NCBI GenBank assembly: GCA_902788555.1
Contig: CADAKQ010000008.1
Coordinates: 17,552-81,551, forward strand
DNA: 64,000 bases
Origin: an uncultured Lachnospiraceae bacterium
GTDB taxonomy: Bacteria > Bacillota > Clostridia > Lachnospirales > Lachnospiraceae
Direction of reading: 5' to 3'
This document shows positions 16,124 to 24,846 of the stretch, piece by piece (the first letter of the stretch is position 1; each line of letters begins with the position of its first letter). The notes below the pieces were generated by a model that was not told where the DNA came from, ran no database searches, and saw nothing but the letters and a program-made list of their open reading frames with translations. A program made the translations under genes and the position numbers.

Positions 16124-18553
16124 ATGGCTGGAAGCTACAACCACAAGCTGATTGAAGGAAAATGGAATAAGAAATGGGAGGAAAAGCCGGTAAATGTGGA
16201 TGACGGCAAGAAGGAAAAGTATTACTGTCTTGATATGTTCCCTTATCCGTCAGGTAACGGTCTTCATGTAGGACACTGGAGAGGCTATGTTATCTCTGAT
16301 GTCTGGAGCAGATATAAGATGATGCATAATTACTATCTTATTCATCCGATGGGATGGGATGCATTTGGTCTTCCTGCAGAGAACTATGCGATAGAGCATG
16401 GTATCCATCCGTCTATCTCAACAGCCGAAAATATAAAGAATATCAAAAGACAGATAAATCAGATAGCTGCGATATATGATTGGGACAGAGAGGTTAATAC
16501 CACCGATCCTGATTATTATAAATGGACTCAGTGGATTTTCGTTCAAATGTTCAAGAAGGGACTTGCTTATGAAAAGGAGATGCCGATTAACTGGTGTCCT
16601 TCCTGTAAGACAGGTCTTGCAAATGAAGAGGTTGTAAACGGTAAGTGTGAGAGATGTCATTCTGAGGTTACAAAGAAAAACATCCGTCAGTGGATGCTTA
16701 AGATAACTGCTTACGCTGAAAGATTATTAGCAGACCTTGACAAGCTTGACTGGCCTGAGAAGGTTAAGAAGATGCAGACCGACTGGATAGGAAAGTCCTA
16801 TGGTGCAGAGGTTGACTTTAAGGTAGACGGTAAGGATGATGTGATTACTGTCTATACTACACGTCCGGATACTCTCTGGGGTGCTACATTTATGGTACTT
16901 GCACCTGAGCATGAGCTTGCAGCTTCACTTTCAACTCCGGAGACTAAGGAAGCGGTCGACAAGTACATTTACGAGGCATCGATGAAGTCAAATGTAGACA
17001 GACTTCAGGATAAGGACAAGACCGGTGTATTTACCGGAAGCTATGCAATTAATCCTTTAAACGGTAAGAAGACTCCTATATGGTTATCGGATTACGTACT
17101 TGCTGATTATGGTACCGGAGCAATCATGTGTGTTCCTGCTCATGATGACAGAGACTTTGAGTTTGCCAAGAAATTTGATTTACCTATAATTCAGGTAATT
17201 GCAAAGGATGGCAAGGAGATAGAAAATATGACTGAAGCTTATACAGAGGCTTCAGGTACAATGATTAATTCGGGTGACTGGAACGGTATGGAATCCTCAG
17301 TACTTAAGAAGGAAGCCCCGGAGATGATAGAAAAGTTAGGATATGGAAAGAAGACCGTTAATTACAAGCTTCGTGACTGGGTATTCTCACGTCAGAGATA
17401 CTGGGGCGAGCCGATTCCGATTATTCACTGTCCTGACTGCGGTGCAGTGGCAGTACCTGAAGAGCAGCTTCCTGTACTTTTACCTGATGTGGAAAAGTAT
17501 GAGCCGACCGGTACAGGTGAGTCACCGCTTGCAGCAATCGATTCATGGGTAAATACAACTTGCCCTTGCTGTGGTAAGCCTGCAAAGCGTGAGACCAATA
17601 CAATGCCTCAGTGGGCAGGATCATCCTGGTATTTCTTACGTTATGTAGATAATAAGAATGATAAAGAGCTTGTAAACAGAGAAAAGGCTGATAAGTATCT
17701 TCCTGTAGATATGTATATCGGTGGTGTAGAGCATGCGGTTCTTCACTTGCTTTACTCAAGATTTTACACCAAGTTCTTAAATGATATCGGAGTCGTTGAT
17801 TTTGATGAGCCATTTAAGAAGCTCTTCAATCAGGGTATGGTCTGCGGTAGAGATAAGGAAACAGGCGCAGCAACCAAGATGAGTAAGTCTCTCGGAAATA
17901 TCGTATCACCTGATGATATGGTAAATGATTACGGCTGTGATTCACTCAGACTCTATGAACTCTTCATAGGACCTCCTGAGCTTGATTCTATCTGGGATGA
18001 CAGCGGTATGGAAGGTATATATCGTTTCATTAACAGATTCTACAATATGGTTATGGCTAACAAGGATAAGGATGTTGCAGAGACCAAGGAACTTGTAAAG
18101 CTTCGTAACAAGCTGGTATATGACGTTACAACTCGTCTTGAACAATTCAGCTTAAACACAGTAATTTCCGCATTTATGGAAGCAAATAACAAGTGTGTTG
18201 AGCTTACCAAGACAACAGGCGTTGATAAGGAAACTCTTAAGACTATGGCACTTCTTATAGCACCTTTTGCACCACATATCGGTGAGGAACTCTGGGAGGA
18301 GCTTGGCGGAACAGATTCGGTATTCCACCAGAGCTGGCCAACTTATTCCGAGGATGCCATGAAGGATGACGAAAAGGAAATCGCTGTTCAGATTAACGGC
18401 AAGACCAGAGTTACTGTTATGATTGGCGTAGATGATGCGAAGGATGTTGTAATCGATAAGGCAAAGGCTGCCCTTGGCGACAGACTCGCCGGCCTTAATG
18501 TAATCAAGGAAATCTACGTACCTAACAAGATAGTTAATATAGTGGCAAAGTAG
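16124..18553 (+). CDS. leuS: Leucyl-tRNA synthetase
   Basis: LeuS charges tRNA-Leu in the cytoplasm. The 809-residue class I enzyme has the HIGH-type motif [13 protein letters not shown] near residue 43, a zinc-binding knuckle with Cys pairs (WCPSCKTG...CERCHSE) near 160, a CP1 editing domain at about 220-400 with [31 protein letters not shown] near 500, and the KMSKS motif [10 protein letters not shown] near 585. A strong SD (GGAGG) precedes ATG 16124. Only about 90 bp separates it from the previous gene, too short for a T-box leader, so tRNA-responsive attenuation is unlikely. Confidence 0.97.
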   Translation: MAGSYNHKLIEGKWNKKWEEKPVNVDDGKKEKYYCLDMFPYPSGNGLHVGHWRGYVISDVWSRYKMMHNYYLIHPMGWDAFGLPAENYAIEHGIHPSISTAENIKNIKRQINQIAAIYDWDREVNTTDPDYYKWTQWIFVQMFKKGLAYEKEMPINWCPSCKTGLANEEVVNGKCERCHSEVTKKNIRQWMLKITAYAERLLADLDKLDWPEKVKKMQTDWIGKSYGAEVDFKVDGKDDVITVYTTRPDTLWGATFMVLAPEHELAASLSTPETKEAVDKYIYEASMKSNVDRLQDKDKTGVFTGSYAINPLNGKKTPIWLSDYVLADYGTGAIMCVPAHDDRDFEFAKKFDLPIIQVIAKDGKEIENMTEAYTEASGTMINSGDWNGMESSVLKKEAPEMIEKLGYGKKTVNYKLRDWVFSRQRYWGEPIPIIHCPDCGAVAVPEEQLPVLLPDVEKYEPTGTGESPLAAIDSWVNTTCPCCGKPAKRETNTMPQWAGSSWYFLRYVDNKNDKELVNREKADKYLPVDMYIGGVEHAVLHLLYSRFYTKFLNDIGVVDFDEPFKKLFNQGMVCGRDKETGAATKMSKSLGNIVSPDDMVNDYGCDSLRLYELFIGPPELDSIWDDSGMEGIYRFINRFYNMVMANKDKDVAETKELVKLRNKLVYDVTTRLEQFSLNTVISAFMEANNKCVELTKTTGVDKETLKTMALLIAPFAPHIGEELWEELGGTDSVFHQSWPTYSEDAMKDDEKEIAVQINGKTRVTVMIGVDDAKDVVIDKAKAALGDRLAGLNVIKEIYVPNKIVNIVAK

Positions 18554-18576
18554 TTTTGTGGAGAAAATAGTTTTGT

Positions 18577-18749
18577 GGCGAAATAACGAGGAAAGGTGGT
18601 ATTGTGCTTGCACAAATACCACTTTGACGAGAAAACGCATCGAGCTGAAAAGCGAGATGGCGAAATAACGAGGAAAGGTGGTATTGTGCTTGCACAAATA
18701 CCACTTTGACGAGAAAACGCATCGAGCTGAAAAGCGAGATGGCGAAATA
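18577..18749. repeat. 82-bp tandem repeat, two copies plus a stub
   Basis: An 82-bp unit repeats perfectly at 18577-18658 and 18659-18740, with GGCGAAATA of a third copy to 18749. Each unit contains a strong hairpin GTGGTATTGTGC/GCACAAATACCAC with one bulged base, and a weaker GCATCGAGCT/AGCGAGATG dyad. It begins 24 bp after the leuS stop, so the hairpins may also end leuS transcription. Confidence 0.85.
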
Positions 18750-18764
18750 GTATTATGTAAACCT

Positions 18765-19014
18765 AATACGGACTAAATCTGATAAAGAACTGATTTAGTC
18801 CGTATTTTTTATTGGAGTATACAGACTAAAAATGATAAAGAGTAGATTTAGTCCGTATACTTTATGGATTAATACAGACTAATTTTGATGAAGTGTTAAT
18901 TTAGTCCGTATGATTTAAGAAAGGAGTACAGACTAAATTGAAGAAAGGGTTATTTTAGTCTGTATGTTTGGAAAAATGGTACGGACTAAATTAGGTTGAG
19001 TGGAGATTTAGTCT
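18765..19014. repeat. Array of five GGACTAAAT/ATTTAGTCC hairpins
   Basis: Five hairpins follow each other: 18765-18806, 18817-18860, 18872-18911, 18927-18964 and 18980-19014. The first has perfect 15-bp arms (AATACGGACTAAATC) and a 12-base loop, followed by a T run. Arms shorten and diverge down the array. Unit 4 shows a paired change (CAGAC opposite GTCTG) compared with unit 1 (CGGAC opposite GTCCG), and unit 5 keeps pairing through a G-U. Loops are purine-rich (GATAAAGA, GATGAAG, GAAGAAAGGG). No open frame of note crosses the region. Confidence 0.85.
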
Positions 19015-19042
19015 GAAGACTTAAAAAAGGGATAAGTGAGAA

Positions 19043-19230
19043 TTGGCTAACAGAAACATAAAAAGACTCCGATTTATAGCCAAAATAGAAAGATAGATAG
19101 CGGAAACAGTAGGAATCGGCTAACAGAAACATAAAAAAGGCTCCGATTTATAGCCAAAATAGAAAGATAGATAGAGGAACAGTAGAAATTGGCTAACAGA
19201 AACATAAAAAAGACTCCGATTTATAGCCAA
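19043..19230. repeat. 73-bp tandem repeat, three copies, each with a TTGGCTA/TAGCCAA dyad
   Basis: A 73-bp unit starts at 19043, 19116 and 19189; the last copy ends at the dyad (19230). Each unit runs TTGGCTAACAGAAACATAAA, then ACTCCGATTTATAGCCAA, so its ends pair. Copy 2 begins TCGGCTA and could instead pair AATCGG with CCGATT. Together with the two preceding arrays this fills the whole 18554-19240 gap. Confidence 0.8.
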
Positions 19231-19249
19231 ACGGACGTGTCATTGTTTC

Positions 19250-19278
19250 TTTCAAAAACAGTGCTTTTATGGTATGGT
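19250..19278 (+). promoter_or_regulatory. Promoter-like leader, twin of 21262-21290
   Basis: TTTCAA (19250-19255), 17 bp, TATGGT (19273-19278). The surrounding TGTTTCTTT-CAAAAA and TGGTATGGTAG sequence recurs before the gene at 21336, which suggests a shared or duplicated promoter. Confidence 0.45.
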
Positions 19279-19323
19279 AGATGAGAAATTGAATGTAAAT
19301 TGAGCTATTAGATGGAGGAGCAT

Positions 19324-19674
19324 ATGATTTTTGTAGGAATAAGCAGGGTGTTCTCAACTAAAAACAATCAGCAATATGAAGCAATCGGTGCGTTCTGGGA
19401 TGAATTGTCTGAGAAATACGGAAGAGAGAACTTAAGAGGCCTTGGTTATAATTGGAGTTTGGATACGATTGAATATGTAATAGGATTAAAAGATGGTGAA
19501 ATTGAAAGTGCGAATTGTAGTGTTGATTTACCTGATGCCGGGTGGAACTCTGTCGCGGGTAAGACGGCAGATTTGGATTTGATTTATATGAAAATATATG
19601 CCGATGGTAATCTTAAATATGAAATTGAATCTTTTAATGATGATGGAGAATGTGAAATATTATATTACAGGTAA
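19324..19674 (+). CDS. Small protein of unknown function
   Basis: A 116-residue soluble protein that I do not recognise. ATG 19324 is preferred over ATG 19312, because GGAGGAG lies between them at the right distance from 19324. The sequence begins MIFVGISRVFSTKNNQQYE and continues with alternating strands and helices (ATGAFWDELSEKYG-like, EYVIGLKDGEIESANCSV). The compact size and the ligand-free look resemble small effector-binding or GyrI-like proteins, but that is only a resemblance. It stands alone between the hairpin array and a bidirectional terminator. Confidence 0.6.
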   Translation: MIFVGISRVFSTKNNQQYEAIGAFWDELSEKYGRENLRGLGYNWSLDTIEYVIGLKDGEIESANCSVDLPDAGWNSVAGKTADLDLIYMKIYADGNLKYEIESFNDDGECEILYYR

Positions 19675-19728
19675 GTGATAGTTTTAAAAGGTGTCACGTG
19701 GACAGGCATCTTGTTACACTTTTAAGTT

Positions 19729-19780
19729 AAAGAAGCTGTCGCAATGATGAATTAATCATCTGTTGCGACAGCTTCTTTTT
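19729..19780. terminator. Bidirectional terminator overlapping the end of the minus-strand gene
   Basis: AAGAAGCTGTCGCAA pairs with TTGCGACAGCTTCTT (stem of about 15 bp) with T runs on both strands. The right arm lies inside the last codons of the AI-2E-family gene ending at 19752, so the sequence both encodes its C-terminal residues and terminates transcription. Confidence 0.8.
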
Positions 19781-21071
19781 TAATAGCTTCAACAGCTTCG
19801 TTTCCGGCTCTTTTTCTATAATCATCTTTTATAAGCTTATATACGGTTGCTGTTACAGGTACGCTGCACATGATACCAACGATGCCAAATAAACCGCCAA
19901 ATACTGTGACTGCGGCTAGTACCCACATTCCCGGAAGATCAACTCTGTTTCCGACAACACGCGGATAGATGATGTTATTGTCAATCTGTTGCAGAGCGAT
20001 GATGAAAATAAGGAAAATAAGTGCTTTTATCGGTGATACCATGAGTATGAAAAATGCAGAGATCCCCATACCAAGAAAGGCACCTATGACAGGAATCAAA
20101 GCAAAAAATGCAATGATTACACCGGATGTTACGGCATAAGGAAGCTGTAAAAGGAGCATTCCAATAATACACAATCCGCCTAAAATACACGCATCGGTTG
20201 CCTGTGCAACTATAAAGTTACGGAAGTTGGTTCCAAGCAAGCTAATCAGTGAAAGGACTTTTTCACTGGCAGGAACATAGGTCTTAATTAGACCGGTACA
20301 TTGTCTTGAAAGCTTTTCTTTATCAACCAGAATATATATCGAAAAGAAAATTCCTATACCGAGATTGGCGATAACCGAAATGATTGCTCCGGCTGAATTA
20401 ACCAAAAGGCTCATGGCACCGCTTGCACCATTTATCACAAAGCTTCCCAGTCCCTGAACTGTGCTTTCAATGTTTTCCGAGGATGGCATGGAATTAAGAA
20501 GAGTACCGGCATATTTACCGATATATTTGTTACTCTTTAATTCATTAAGCATCTTAGGAAGATTATCGCTCAATGATTTAATCATAAGAGAAATGCTGTT
20601 TATAAGCTCAGGTATAATAAAATTAATTATACCGACTAAAATCAGAATTAGTGTAAGCAGGGAGGTAGTAAGCCCTATTGCTCTTAGTACACCATGCTTT
20701 ATCCTGCCTTTAAAGAGTTTGGAAAGTCCCTTTTCATATGAGGTCATAATAATATTTACCAGAAAAGCTATAATCATACCGATAATAAGTCCTGATGATG
20801 CGCTTAAGAAAAGACCTATAAAGTGAACGGCATTATCCCAGTATTTGAAGATTATAAACATAACAAGGACACAAATACAAATAGGAATGTATCGTTTCAC
20901 CTTGTGGGTGTTACCTTTTAATGTACTTTCTATATTGTTGTCTGTTGAGGTATTTTTTTCATTAATAGTATCTTCTGAATTATTGTTTTCTAAATTGTTA
21001 TTATGAGTATTATCTTTTTGAGCATTACTGTTTTTGGTATTACTATTTTTATTATTTGAATTAGCTGGCAT
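19752..21071 (-). CDS. AI-2E family transporter, second copy
   Basis: A 439-residue polytopic membrane protein of the same family as 13387-14844. Key segments are SSGLIIGMIIAFLVNIIMTS, the VTSGVIIAFFALIPVIGAFL loop and QQIDNNIIYPRVVGNRVDLP. The first 57 residues are an asparagine-rich hydrophilic tail (NNKNSNTKNSN..., HNNNLENNNS) ahead of the first membrane segment. On the minus strand AAGGAGC precedes the ATG. The two copies are divergent enough to have different substrates, which cannot be inferred. Confidence 0.85.
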   Translation of the reverse strand: MPANSNNKNSNTKNSNAQKDNTHNNNLENNNSEDTINEKNTSTDNNIESTLKGNTHKVKRYIPICICVLVMFIIFKYWDNAVHFIGLFLSASSGLIIGMIIAFLVNIIMTSYEKGLSKLFKGRIKHGVLRAIGLTTSLLTLILILVGIINFIIPELINSISLMIKSLSDNLPKMLNELKSNKYIGKYAGTLLNSMPSSENIESTVQGLGSFVINGASGAMSLLVNSAGAIISVIANLGIGIFFSIYILVDKEKLSRQCTGLIKTYVPASEKVLSLISLLGTNFRNFIVAQATDACILGGLCIIGMLLLQLPYAVTSGVIIAFFALIPVIGAFLGMGISAFFILMVSPIKALIFLIFIIALQQIDNNIIYPRVVGNRVDLPGMWVLAAVTVFGGLFGIVGIMCSVPVTATVYKLIKDDYRKRAGNEAVEAIKKEAVATDD

Positions 21072-21261
21072 AACTAAGCTCCTTATATATTCTCTTGTTT
21101 ACTGTTTCTATTGTATCTTATAAGCTCGTACAGGAAAAATATAGATTTTTTAATAATACTTATCCTTTTATATTATTGAACAGTACATTAAATATTATAG
21201 CCGATTATTTTGCTTGTCAAGAAAAATGCATTGATTTATTCTTTCAAACAGCTAATGTTTC

Positions 21262-21290
21262 TTTTCAAAAATGCAGTTTTGTGGTATGGT
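21262..21290 (+). promoter_or_regulatory. Promoter-like leader, twin of 19250-19278
   Basis: TTTTCA (21262-21267), 17 bp, TATGGT (21285-21290), in the same sequence context as the leader at 19250. The rest of the gap back to 21072 is AT-rich with no gene. Confidence 0.45.
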
Positions 21291-21335
21291 AGTTATAAAT
21301 TTTACTGACAGATTATAAATCTTGGGAGGCAGATT

Positions 21336-21824
21336 ATGATATTGGCTATTATCGAAAGCTTTGTACTTAATTTTGTTTTATTGCTTGTGTGTGTTATCAA
21401 TATACAAAATGGTGCTGTAGGAGGTGTTCACTACTACGAACAACCGGTCAAAGACCGTGTCGTTGAGTTGGGATTAATCACAGAAAAGGAAATTAAGCGG
21501 AATTATTCTGTTTCAGGACTTGTATTTGTGTTGGTACTTCTTATAATAGCTCCGTTAATGGTATTTTGTGTAAATGGAGCAGATACATTTTTTGAAGGTT
21601 TTATTCAGCTTACCGTAATGTATCTTTTATGTGGACTGTTTGATCGCGTGTTTATTGACTGGTACTGGGTAGGACACACGAAAGCGTGGTTGATTCCGGG
21701 AACAGAAGATTTAATGCCATATATCCATAAGAAGACATGGCTTATAAAAATAATAAGTACAATCATAGGATATCCTTTATTTGCAGCATTGATTTCGTGG
21801 ATAGTTATATTAATAATCAAATAG
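21336..21824 (+). CDS. Integral membrane protein of unknown function
   Basis: A 162-residue protein with four hydrophobic segments at about residues 2-22, 58-80, 88-103 and 140-160. An amphipathic stretch with HYYEQPVKDRVVELGLITEK separates the first two, and a loop with DWYWVGHTKAWLIPGTEDL precedes the last. I do not recognise a named family. SD GGGAGG precedes the ATG. It may be transcribed from the promoter at 21262-21290. Confidence 0.65.
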   Translation: MILAIIESFVLNFVLLLVCVINIQNGAVGGVHYYEQPVKDRVVELGLITEKEIKRNYSVSGLVFVLVLLIIAPLMVFCVNGADTFFEGFIQLTVMYLLCGLFDRVFIDWYWVGHTKAWLIPGTEDLMPYIHKKTWLIKIISTIIGYPLFAALISWIVILIIK

Positions 21825-21923
21825 TGTTAATTTGATTTCATAGAGCGGTCATTTGATGAACTCTGATGAATGATAATGATTAAATAAATTGTTTTTTCGA
21901 TATTTAAGTAGGAGGCAGATAAT

Positions 21924-22187
21924 TTGGTTTCTAATAAGCAGTATGCAAAGAAAAGACATATTGATGCACTTATGGTTTGTGTAGACAAAGATTGTCAGGG
22001 CAAAGGAGTTGCGACAGAGCTTATAGAATTTGCAAAAAGTATGGCTGATGCGGACGGGCTGCCACTTTTATTTGATACGGATATGAAAGAGTATGCCGAA
22101 ATGTATCAGCATTTTGGATGTGAACTTTATAATAGTGTAACTGCTGATAATGGAGTGACAAGATATAGTTTGTGTTATAAGAAATAG
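21924..22187 (+). CDS. GNAT acetyltransferase C-terminal fragment, TTG start
   Basis: The 87-residue product is the C-terminal half of a GNAT-fold acetyltransferase. HIDALMVCVDKDCQGKGVAT carries the acetyl-CoA motif (Q-x-x-G-x-A type), followed by EMYQHFGCELYNS, the usual strand near the end. Full GNAT proteins are 140-220 residues; the N-terminal substrate half is missing. The only start is TTG 21924, 8 bp after a strong SD (AGGAGG), within sequence resembling the leader of the upstream gene (GGAGGCAGATAAT vs GGAGGCAGATTAT). This suggests a remnant placed behind a copied ribosome site; activity is doubtful. Confidence 0.6.
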   Translation: MVSNKQYAKKRHIDALMVCVDKDCQGKGVATELIEFAKSMADADGLPLLFDTDMKEYAEMYQHFGCELYNSVTADNGVTRYSLCYKK

Positions 22188-22215
22188 TGATGAATTAAAG
22201 GAGAGACATTTTTAT

Positions 22216-22590
22216 ATGTATGAAGATTTTCAATTCAATGAAGCGTATAATGGAGATGCTATCACGGAAATAGATGGCATTAAATTACCACAAAGTTATA
22301 TTGAGTTTATGAATGAACATAACGGTGGTGAAGGGGATATCGGAGAAACGTGGCTGGTGCTTTATAGACTTGAGGAACTACAGGAAATAAACGATGATTA
22401 TGATGTAAATGAGTTTTTGCCGAATCATATTATCATTGGCAGTAATGGCGGAGAAGAGTTTTACGGCATTGATTCAAACGGGCAATTTTTTAATGTTCCG
22501 TCAATGATGGATGAACAGGATGTAACTGTTTTATGTGATGATATGAAGGATTTTTTTGAAAAGGTTAATGAGTTTTGGAGGAGTTTGTAG
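22216..22590 (+). CDS. SMI1/KNR4 (SUKH) family protein
   Basis: A 124-residue SUKH-superfamily protein. The signature LPQSYIEFMNEHNGGEGDIG near residue 25-45 and the later PNHIIIGSNGGEEFYGIDSN segment are diagnostic. SUKH proteins commonly neutralise polymorphic or contact-dependent nuclease toxins. No toxin gene is adjacent, so it is either an orphan immunity gene or has another role. SD GGAGAG precedes the ATG; it sits 28 bp behind the GNAT fragment in a run of small same-strand genes. Confidence 0.85.
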   Translation: MYEDFQFNEAYNGDAITEIDGIKLPQSYIEFMNEHNGGEGDIGETWLVLYRLEELQEINDDYDVNEFLPNHIIIGSNGGEEFYGIDSNGQFFNVPSMMDEQDVTVLCDDMKDFFEKVNEFWRSL

Positions 22591-22621
22591 TTTTTTACAA
22601 AAGTGTTTTAGGAGGTAACGT

Positions 22622-23101
22622 ATGTTTTTAGCAATTAGCGGTTCAAATCTTTTTATTATTTACATGATTGTAATTTTTGTAATTGCATTTATAACTGCAA
22701 AGAATTTAATTAAAAAAAATAAAATATCAAAAAAGAACAGCGAAGAAAAAATGGGTGAATTAAATGCTTTTATTTTACAGTATGAGGCATCCAAAAAGGT
22801 TGCGGCAGAGAAAGAAAAAGCAGATGAAGAAAAAGATGATAAGCAGCCTACAAAGTATAATCAAAATGAGGATAACAAGGAAGCAGATAAGCAACCTGAA
22901 AAGCAAACCGAAAATCAACCTGAGAAAGAGCAAGCTGATAAACGGAAAGAAGCTGAGTCAAACAATACTGCTGAAAAAAATTTAGATATTGAAACCATTG
23001 TACGTATCAATGCACTTTATCACGATGCGGAAATGTCTGTTGAACAGATTTCAAGTAAGACAGGAGTTTCAATAGAGCAGATAAAAAAGGTTATAGGATA
23101 A
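22622..23101 (+). CDS. Membrane-anchored charged protein with C-terminal HTH-like segment
   Basis: A 159-residue protein with one N-terminal transmembrane helix (residues 8-27), a long Lys/Glu/Gln-rich linker (about 60-120, with NQPEKEQADKRKEAE) and a C-terminal 40-residue segment, DIETIVRINALYHDAEMSVE then QISSKTGVSIEQIKKVIG, that looks like a small helix-turn-helix. SD GGAGG precedes the ATG. I do not recognise a family. The architecture suggests a membrane-tethered cytoplasmic domain. Confidence 0.6.
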   Translation: MFLAISGSNLFIIYMIVIFVIAFITAKNLIKKNKISKKNSEEKMGELNAFILQYEASKKVAAEKEKADEEKDDKQPTKYNQNEDNKEADKQPEKQTENQPEKEQADKRKEAESNNTAEKNLDIETIVRINALYHDAEMSVEQISSKTGVSIEQIKKVIG

Positions 23102-23121
23102 AATTTATAAAGGAATTAATT

Positions 23122-23616
23122 ATGGCAGAAGATTCAAAAAAGGTTAAACATCCGTTTCCGCCGCTTTATGATGAGAACTCACAAATTCTGATATTGGGAA
23201 GCTTTCCGTCCGTTAAGTCAAGAGAGGTAAAATTCTTTTACGGACATCCGCAGAACAGATTTTGGAAGGTGGTTGCAAATGTATTTGATGAGAAAATTCC
23301 TGAAACTATCGAGGATAAGAAAAGTCTTATTCTCAAGAATCATCTTGCACTTTGGGATGTGATTTCGGAATGTGAGATTACGGGTTCATCGGATGCAAGC
23401 ATTAAGAATGCGAAGGCTAATGATATAAGCAAAATTTTAAAGAATTCGTCAATTAAAAAAATAATTGTAAATGGAAAAACTGCCGAGAGGTTATATATCA
23501 AATATATTGAACCGGTTACAGGGATTAAAGCAGTGGTTATGCCGTCTACAAGTCCTGCAAATGCAGCGTGGAGTCTGGACAGATTAATTGAGGCCTGGGC
23601 AGAAGAACTAACATAA
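23122..23616 (+). CDS. DNA-deoxyinosine (hypoxanthine-DNA) glycosylase
   Basis: A 164-residue member of the uracil-DNA glycosylase superfamily, of the hypoxanthine-DNA glycosylase type that removes deaminated adenine from DNA. The N terminus HPFPPLYDENSQILILGSFP followed by SVKSREVKFFYGHPQNRFWK is characteristic, as are LWDVISECEITGSSD and VMPSTSPANAAW near the end. It begins 20 bp after the upstream gene with a weak SD and ends at a strong terminator. Confidence 0.88.
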   Translation: MAEDSKKVKHPFPPLYDENSQILILGSFPSVKSREVKFFYGHPQNRFWKVVANVFDEKIPETIEDKKSLILKNHLALWDVISECEITGSSDASIKNAKANDISKILKNSSIKKIIVNGKTAERLYIKYIEPVTGIKAVVMPSTSPANAAWSLDRLIEAWAEELT

Positions 23617-23625
23617 ATTATTGTT

Positions 23626-23667
23626 TTACTACCTGAAAAATGATAAAATTCAGGTAGTAATTTTTTT
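23626..23667 (+). terminator. Terminator abutting the next ribosome site
   Basis: TTACTACCTGAA (23626-23637) pairs perfectly with TTCAGGTAGTAA (23649-23660) and is followed by seven Ts. The T run is immediately followed by AGGAGA, the SD of the lipoprotein gene. A weak promoter (TTGTTT near 23621, GATAAA near 23642) overlaps the hairpin, so the next gene could start inside or be controlled through it. Confidence 0.8.
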
Positions 23668-23679
23668 AGGAGATAAACG

Positions 23680-24777
23680 ATGAAAAGATTATTAAAAAAT
23701 AAAAGCTTAATATTTCTTCTTTTATGCATCTTTGCTTTAGTGGGATGCGGTAAGAACAGGGATAAGAAGGATAATACAACAGATGAAACTATAAATGAAA
23801 CGACAGAAGATATAATAGACAATACGACAGATGATACAACAACCGGATATACAGAATACGATGATAATGATCCGATTATTCTTCGCATTGGAAGGCAACC
23901 CGGAGGAGATATGACTCTTGAGGAATTTGAGGCGGCGTCTGTTATGTATGAGATATATTCATCCGGAAAGGCAACTTATAATAAATCCGATAAAGCAGTA
24001 CAAATGAGTGATGAGGATTTTGAAAAGATAGTAACATTTTGTAATGATGTAATCAGTGGTGACGTTGAGATAGAAGAATATAACGGTGAGGATTTACCGT
24101 TCTATGATGTTACGGTTTATGATATAGATGGTAAGATGCATGGATTGAATTCTTACAGTGACGGATGGATTGTGGGTTCGGATGAGATAATTAAAATCAT
24201 AACAGGCTATTTTGAAGAGGATGTTCATGTTGATGATGCAAATAAAGAGAATGCTCCCGTAGATGATTCAGATAAAGATGCTGATACAGAAGAGGAATAT
24301 AAATCTTGGTATGAGGTTTATGGTGCTAACAGAGGAATAAGCAATATTGATGAGTTAAGTGAGGATTACAGCGTAGATGATGCGATAAATGATGGCTGCT
24401 TTGTTATAGGAGCAGCGAAGGTCTATAATGATAATCTCTATGAAGAATTCATGAAGAAATATGAAGACAAAGAGGAAGCCTATATCAGGGTTGTTCAAAG
24501 CACTACAGAGGGTGATGCCATAATATATGATATTTTTTATATCCCTGAATCAAAGGAATGGATGGATGCGGTCTATCCTGACAGAGTAGATGTTGTGATA
24601 GATTCTACAAGAGATAAGTTTGCTACTGAAGATGAGAGGATGATTTTCATGGAAAAATTTGATGGCATTGCAGAATATGAAAGTAATTCGAGCATTTATT
24701 GGGTTGCATACAGAGGTGATCCGGAGGATATAGATTTAGCAGGTAAAGATACATTTGTTATTGCAATTATTAACTGA
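23680..24777 (+). CDS. Lipoprotein of unknown function
   Basis: A 365-residue secreted lipoprotein. The signal peptide ends in the lipobox LVGC with lipidated Cys23. A Thr/Asp-rich linker (about 30-62) precedes two globular parts separated by an acidic linker near 190-205. The first part (about 65-185) contains IILRIGRQPGGDMTLEEFEA and a YDVTVYDIDGKMHGLNSYSD strand pair. I do not recognise either domain. Strong acidity fits an extracellular position. The ribosome site directly follows a terminator hairpin. Confidence 0.75.
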   Translation: MKRLLKNKSLIFLLLCIFALVGCGKNRDKKDNTTDETINETTEDIIDNTTDDTTTGYTEYDDNDPIILRIGRQPGGDMTLEEFEAASVMYEIYSSGKATYNKSDKAVQMSDEDFEKIVTFCNDVISGDVEIEEYNGEDLPFYDVTVYDIDGKMHGLNSYSDGWIVGSDEIIKIITGYFEEDVHVDDANKENAPVDDSDKDADTEEEYKSWYEVYGANRGISNIDELSEDYSVDDAINDGCFVIGAAKVYNDNLYEEFMKKYEDKEEAYIRVVQSTTEGDAIIYDIFYIPESKEWMDAVYPDRVDVVIDSTRDKFATEDERMIFMEKFDGIAEYESNSSIYWVAYRGDPEDIDLAGKDTFVIAIIN

Positions 24778-24846
24778 TATAAGATGTAAATAATTATTAG
24801 AGTAAAACCTGAATTATGATTTGTATTTTTAGTGTAGGGAGATAAT

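Noticed and set aside
18765-19230. CRISPR-like tandem repeats
   Set aside because: Repeats are internally palindromic, differ among three families, spacing is irregular or the unit includes its own spacer, and no cas genes are near.
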